Assembly: GCA_947442095.1 (NCBI GenBank)
Contig: CANEVG010000134.1
Location: forward strand, 1 to 8,758
Length of the DNA stretch: 8,758 bases
Source of the DNA: Sphingomonadaceae bacterium
Lineage (GTDB): Bacteria; Pseudomonadota; Alphaproteobacteria; Sphingomonadales; Sphingomonadaceae
Reading direction: 5' to 3'
Part shown: one piece after another, positions 6,613 to 8,758 of the stretch
Layout of the letters: the number at the start of each line of letters is the position of its first letter
Position numbering within the stretch: position 1 is the first letter of the stretch
The notes under the pieces: generated by a model
What the model was told of the DNA's origin: nothing
The model's database searches: none
What the model saw: only the letters and a program-made list of their open reading frames with translations
Translations under genes and position numbers: made by a program

Positions 6613-7563
6613 CTAGCCGGCGTTCACGATCCGGTGGCTAGCCGCGCCAACCAAACGGTTGGCGAGAGCAAGCGCTCCGGGAGCATCAACCGCTGAACCA
6701 TCTGCTCCGGCCTCTGCTGCCAGCGCCGGATTAGAATTCACCACGTGTCCACCAATCAAAATGCTGACTTCTTGGCACATGGACACGCTGCGGATCGCCT
6801 TGATTGTTCTTGAAAGCGATTCGCTAGAGATATCGCAAGAAACGGTCAAGCCGATCAGATCATAGGCCTTGCCTGCAACTTTCGCGATCAGCTGGCGCAT
6901 TTCCGGAGCAACCAGAACCTCGCTGTCCCAGGCTGCGCGCACGAAAACTTCATGAACCATTGTCGCACCAAAGCTGTGCTGCTCGCCTGGCATGGGCGAG
7001 AACAGCGCCCGGTGCGGCGCGCTCAGCGGCCCGGTGATGATCGGGCTGCCCCACGCGATTTCGCGCATCACTTCCTGCAATCGCCACAGGCCGATGGTCA
7101 CATCGAGGAAATCGCAGGCATCCTCTTCCCACAGATCGCCAAGCCGGCGTGCGGTGGGTGCGAGCAGATCCACAAAAATGGCATCGACGCCCACACCGCG
7201 ATCAAGATAACCCTCGACATGCACGAGCAGTTCATCGGCCTGAAGCAGGAGGGGAAGTGCAGCGAAGTTTGCGACATCGTCCGCCGTGATGTTGGCGGAA
7301 CCAGGCCGGCCGACGGGACGTTCTGGCCGGAGACGGTGCGCAACGAGCAGCTGGGGAATGATCTCACCCTCGATCAGCGTGCTAATCGCCGCATTCGAGC
7401 GCGAGCGCGAGCGATGACGCCGCGGCGAGGACGACTGGCCACCATTTGCCTGTCCCCCACCTAGAGTGCGGTTGCCGGATGAATTGCCCCGGCGCTCTTC
7501 CTGCGCCGGACCTGGTTCGGCCGCCCGAGCCCCTGATCCATTGTTACCAAACGCCAAGTCCAT
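6613..7563 (-). CDS. ppaA: PpaA/AerR-type cobalamin-binding antirepressor of PpsR
   Basis: PpaA/AerR proteins bind B12 through a SCHIC-type domain and modulate PpsR/CrtJ binding to photosynthesis promoters. In this 316-residue protein, residues 1-57 are low-complexity (G/N/S/Q, then RRHRSRSRSN at 48-57). The conserved core begins at NAAISTLIEGEIIPQLL (57-73). LWEEDACDFLDVTIGLWRLQE (from 144) is the helical cap motif seen in B12-binding regulators. MPGEQHSFGA (191-200) carries H196, the likely axial cobalt ligand by analogy with AerR. The Rossmann-like half includes LIGLTVSCD (236-244) and ILIGGHVVN (268-276). The ATG at 7563 has a strong GGGAGAG six bases upstream. No further ATG occurs before residue 166, so a short form like that of Rhodobacter AerR would need another start codon. 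It precedes ppsR by 12 nt and is divergent from bchF; a weak TTGCCA/TAGGTC pair at 7645-7673 is a possible promoter. Confidence 0.93.
   Translation of the reverse strand: MDLAFGNNGSGARAAEPGPAQEERRGNSSGNRTLGGGQANGGQSSSPRRHRSRSRSNAAISTLIEGEIIPQLLVAHRLRPERPVGRPGSANITADDVANFAALPLLLQADELLVHVEGYLDRGVGVDAIFVDLLAPTARRLGDLWEEDACDFLDVTIGLWRLQEVMREIAWGSPIITGPLSAPHRALFSPMPGEQHSFGATMVHEVFVRAAWDSEVLVAPEMRQLIAKVAGKAYDLIGLTVSCDISSESLSRTIKAIRSVSMCQEVSILIGGHVVNSNPALAAEAGADGSAVDAPGALALANRLVGAASHRIVNAG
7396..7413. repeat. Three tandem copies of CGAGCG inside ppaA
   Basis: The plus strand reads CGAGCG three times. On the coding strand this encodes part of the Arg-Ser run in the PpaA linker (RSRSRS, about residues 51-56). 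Gain or loss of one unit would change the protein by two residues without a frameshift. Confidence 0.6.
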
Positions 7564-7569
7564 ACCAGA

Positions 7570-7576
7570 CTCTCCC
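7570..7576 (-). promoter_or_regulatory. Ribosome-binding site of ppaA
   Basis: The minus strand reads GGGAGAG with 6 nt to the ATG at 7563. This is the strongest Shine-Dalgarno on the minus strand of the window, and it fixes the long ppaA start that includes the low-complexity N-terminus. Confidence 0.65.
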
Positions 7577-7698
7577 GTCTGTCGCGGTGTGATGACCGCT
7601 CTAGGTGAGTGGTTAACGACGCTCCGACTCTTTCCTGACCTACAGACCTAAACCCATTCGCAGCCCTTGGCAAACGTCATTGTGTCAATTTTCTTTGT

Positions 7699-7716
7699 CG
7701 TCCAATGTTCTTGACA
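7699..7716. promoter_or_regulatory. Degenerate PpsR/CrtJ-type operator upstream of bchF
   Basis: CGT (7699-7701)-N12-ACA (7714-7716) differs from TGT-N12-ACA by one base and matches 7 of 8 positions of the fuller TGTC-N10-GACA form. As at bchG, its right half lies within a TTGACA -35 box. A further TGTCAA at 7683-7688 forms an inverted repeat with this TTGACA, with 22 bp between the arms, so additional half-sites may contribute to control of the divergent ppaA/bchF region. Confidence 0.45.
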
Positions 7717-7740
7717 GTCCGCCGAAGCGAGTCGTAAGCT
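7711..7740 (+). promoter_or_regulatory. Putative sigma-70 promoter of bchF
   Basis: A perfect -35 TTGACA (7711-7716) is followed after 18 bp by TAAGCT (7735-7740), a weak -10. It leaves a leader of about 25 nt before the bchF ATG. The -35 overlaps the degenerate PpsR-type site, repeating the design seen upstream of bchG. This would drive bchF-bchN and the genes after them. Confidence 0.5.
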
Positions 7741-7771
7741 CGGTCCGAACGAAGAGGATGGGATCGCGCAA

Positions 7772-8347
7772 ATGTCGGAAGGTGGATCGCCAGCGCTGCG
7801 CGGATTTGAGACCGGATCGGTCCTCCGCCACAGCGCGCCGATAACGCCCCGCAAAGTGCCCGCTCTCTACACCCCCGAAGAACAGCGCCGCCGCGATGCG
7901 ACGCCGTGGACGCTGGTTCAGGGTCTGCTCGCACCCTTCCAGTTCGCTGTGTTTCTGGTCAGCCTCGTGCTGGTCGTGCGGTGCCTCACCACCGGAGAGG
8001 GCACCTTCGCCGCCGACGTTTCTGTCATCGCAAAAACGCTTACGCTTTACACCATCATGATCACGGGCTCGATCTGGGAGAAGGTCGTGTTCGGCAAATG
8101 GCTGTTTGCCCCTGCATTCTTCTGGGAAGACGTGGTCTCGATGCTCGTGATCGCGCTGCACACGGCCTATCTGGTCATGCTCCTGGGCAAGCTCGGCACG
8201 GTCGAGGCGCGCATGGCCGTCGCACTGGCAGGTTATGTGATCTACGTGGTCAACGCCGCGCAGTTCCTGCTCAAGCTGCGCGCGGCACGCCTGCAAGCGC
8301 AGGCTGATGCACTCGACAACCAGACCCTTGCAGGAGCAGGCGCATGA
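7772..8347 (+). CDS. bchF: 3-vinyl bacteriochlorophyllide hydratase
   Basis: BchF hydrates the C3 vinyl group of the bacteriochlorophyll precursor to hydroxyethyl at the membrane, on the route to the 3-acetyl group of bacteriochlorophyll a. The conserved core begins at LYTPEEQRRRDATPWTLVQG (32-51). Four hydrophobic segments follow, with the family hallmark GSIWEKVVFGKWLFAPAFFWED (starts at 99). The 191-residue product has about 30 residues before the usual BchF start. The ATG at 7772 has only a distant GAGGA (13 nt upstream), and an in-frame GTG at 7856 (residue 29) could be an alternative start nearer the core. The stop overlaps the bchN start as ATGA. Confidence 0.94.
   Translation: MSEGGSPALRGFETGSVLRHSAPITPRKVPALYTPEEQRRRDATPWTLVQGLLAPFQFAVFLVSLVLVVRCLTTGEGTFAADVSVIAKTLTLYTIMITGSIWEKVVFGKWLFAPAFFWEDVVSMLVIALHTAYLVMLLGKLGTVEARMAVALAGYVIYVVNAAQFLLKLRAARLQAQADALDNQTLAGAGA
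8332..8336 (+). promoter_or_regulatory. Ribosome-binding site of bchN
   Basis: AGGAG lies 7 nt before the bchN ATG at 8344, inside the end of bchF. It supports this start and coupled translation of the two genes. Confidence 0.7.
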
Positions 8348-8758
8348 GCCCGGCACACGCCCTAGTCGCTGCGGCACGGCCGCCGGCTGCCACGCTCGAG
8401 GTTCTGCGCGAACGCGGCCAGCGTGAAGTGTTTTGCGGGCTGACCGGCATTGTCTGGCTGCACCGCAAGATGCAGGACGCCTTCTTCCTTGTCGTCGGCT
8501 CGCGCACTTGCGCCCATTTGCTGCAATCGGCGGCGGGCGTGATGATCTTTGCCGAGCCGCGCTTTGCCACTGCGATCATTGAGGAGCGCGACCTGGCTGG
8601 CCTGGCAGACTGCCATGCCGAGCTCGACCGAGTGGTCGACCGCCTTCTAGCTCGCCGCCCGGAAATCCGCCAGTTGTTCCTCGTCGGATCGTGCCCTTCC
8701 GAAGTGATCAAGCTTGATCTCGGCAATGCCGCACAGCGGCTCGGGGCCAAGCATGTGC
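8344..8758 (+). CDS. bchN: Light-independent protochlorophyllide reductase subunit N (3' partial)
   Basis: BchN pairs with BchB to form the catalytic NB component of dark-operative protochlorophyllide reductase. This nitrogenase-like enzyme reduces ring D of protochlorophyllide with electrons from the ATP-driven BchL iron-sulfur protein. The first 138 residues are in the window. They include EVFCGLTGIVWLHRK (28-42), GSRTCAHLLQSAAG (52-65) and GSCPSEVIKLDL (115-126). C31, C56 and C117 are the three BchN ligands of the NB [4Fe-4S] cluster; their spacing equals that of C26, C51 and C112 in Rhodobacter capsulatus, shifted by five. The fourth ligand is an Asp from BchB. The ATG overlaps the bchF stop (ATGA) and has a good AGGAG upstream. 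The frame is open to the window end; a full BchN is about 420 residues, so roughly two thirds is missing. Confidence 0.96.
   Translation, partial: MSPAHALVAAARPPAATLEVLRERGQREVFCGLTGIVWLHRKMQDAFFLVVGSRTCAHLLQSAAGVMIFAEPRFATAIIEERDLAGLADCHAELDRVVDRLLARRPEIRQLFLVGSCPSEVIKLDLGNAAQRLGAKHV

Noticed and set aside
7685..8377. 230-codon open frame on the minus strand opposite bchF
   Set aside because: It is charged and low-complexity and crosses the divergent control region. BchF on the plus strand carries unmistakable family motifs.

Overview
The window is part of a photosynthesis gene cluster from an aerobic anoxygenic phototrophic alphaproteobacterium. High G+C, the proteins themselves, and the order ppaA-ppsR-bchG-MFS-bchP-tspO divergent from bchF-bchN suggest Sphingomonadales (Erythrobacter/Porphyrobacter/Novosphingobium-like). 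The order-level call is inference from recognised protein families, not from a database search.

Layout. (1) Positions 2-892, plus strand: the 3' part of an ATP-grasp ligase gene, probably flanking the photosynthesis cluster and cut by the window edge. (2) Positions 903-7563, minus strand, read right to left: ppaA/aerR (B12-binding antirepressor), ppsR/crtJ (PAS-PAS-Fis HTH repressor), a 60-bp intergenic region with a PpsR-type operator and promoter, then the tightly packed block bchG (bacteriochlorophyll synthase), a PucC/Bch2-family MFS protein, bchP (geranylgeranyl reductase), tspO, and a small membrane protein of unknown function. (3) A 208-bp divergent control region (7564-7771). (4) Positions 7772-8758, plus strand: bchF, then the 5' part of bchN, overlapping by ATGA. 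bchN has no stop inside the window.

How it works together. BchF and BchN (with BchB/BchL, expected downstream) act in the making of bacteriochlorophyllide a. BchG attaches the isoprenoid tail, BchP reduces that tail to phytyl, and the MFS protein belongs to a family tied to pigment and antenna assembly. Control is local. PpsR is the expected aerobic repressor and PpaA a cobalamin-binding partner of PpsR-type repressors. TspO is a tetrapyrrole-binding membrane protein that tunes photosynthesis genes in Rhodobacter. A match to the PpsR consensus TGT-N12-ACA overlaps a perfect TTGACA -35 box upstream of bchG. A one-mismatch version sits in the same way on the bchF promoter.

No RNA genes, insertion sequences, CRISPR arrays or clear intrinsic terminators were seen. 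No wholly new system is evident. The points most worth checking are the triple half-site operator with a possibly leaderless bchG start, the PpsR that lacks one of the two classical redox cysteines, the ppaA/ppsR pair sharing one frame across a single TAG, the small TspO-linked membrane protein, and the ATP-grasp protein at the cluster edge.
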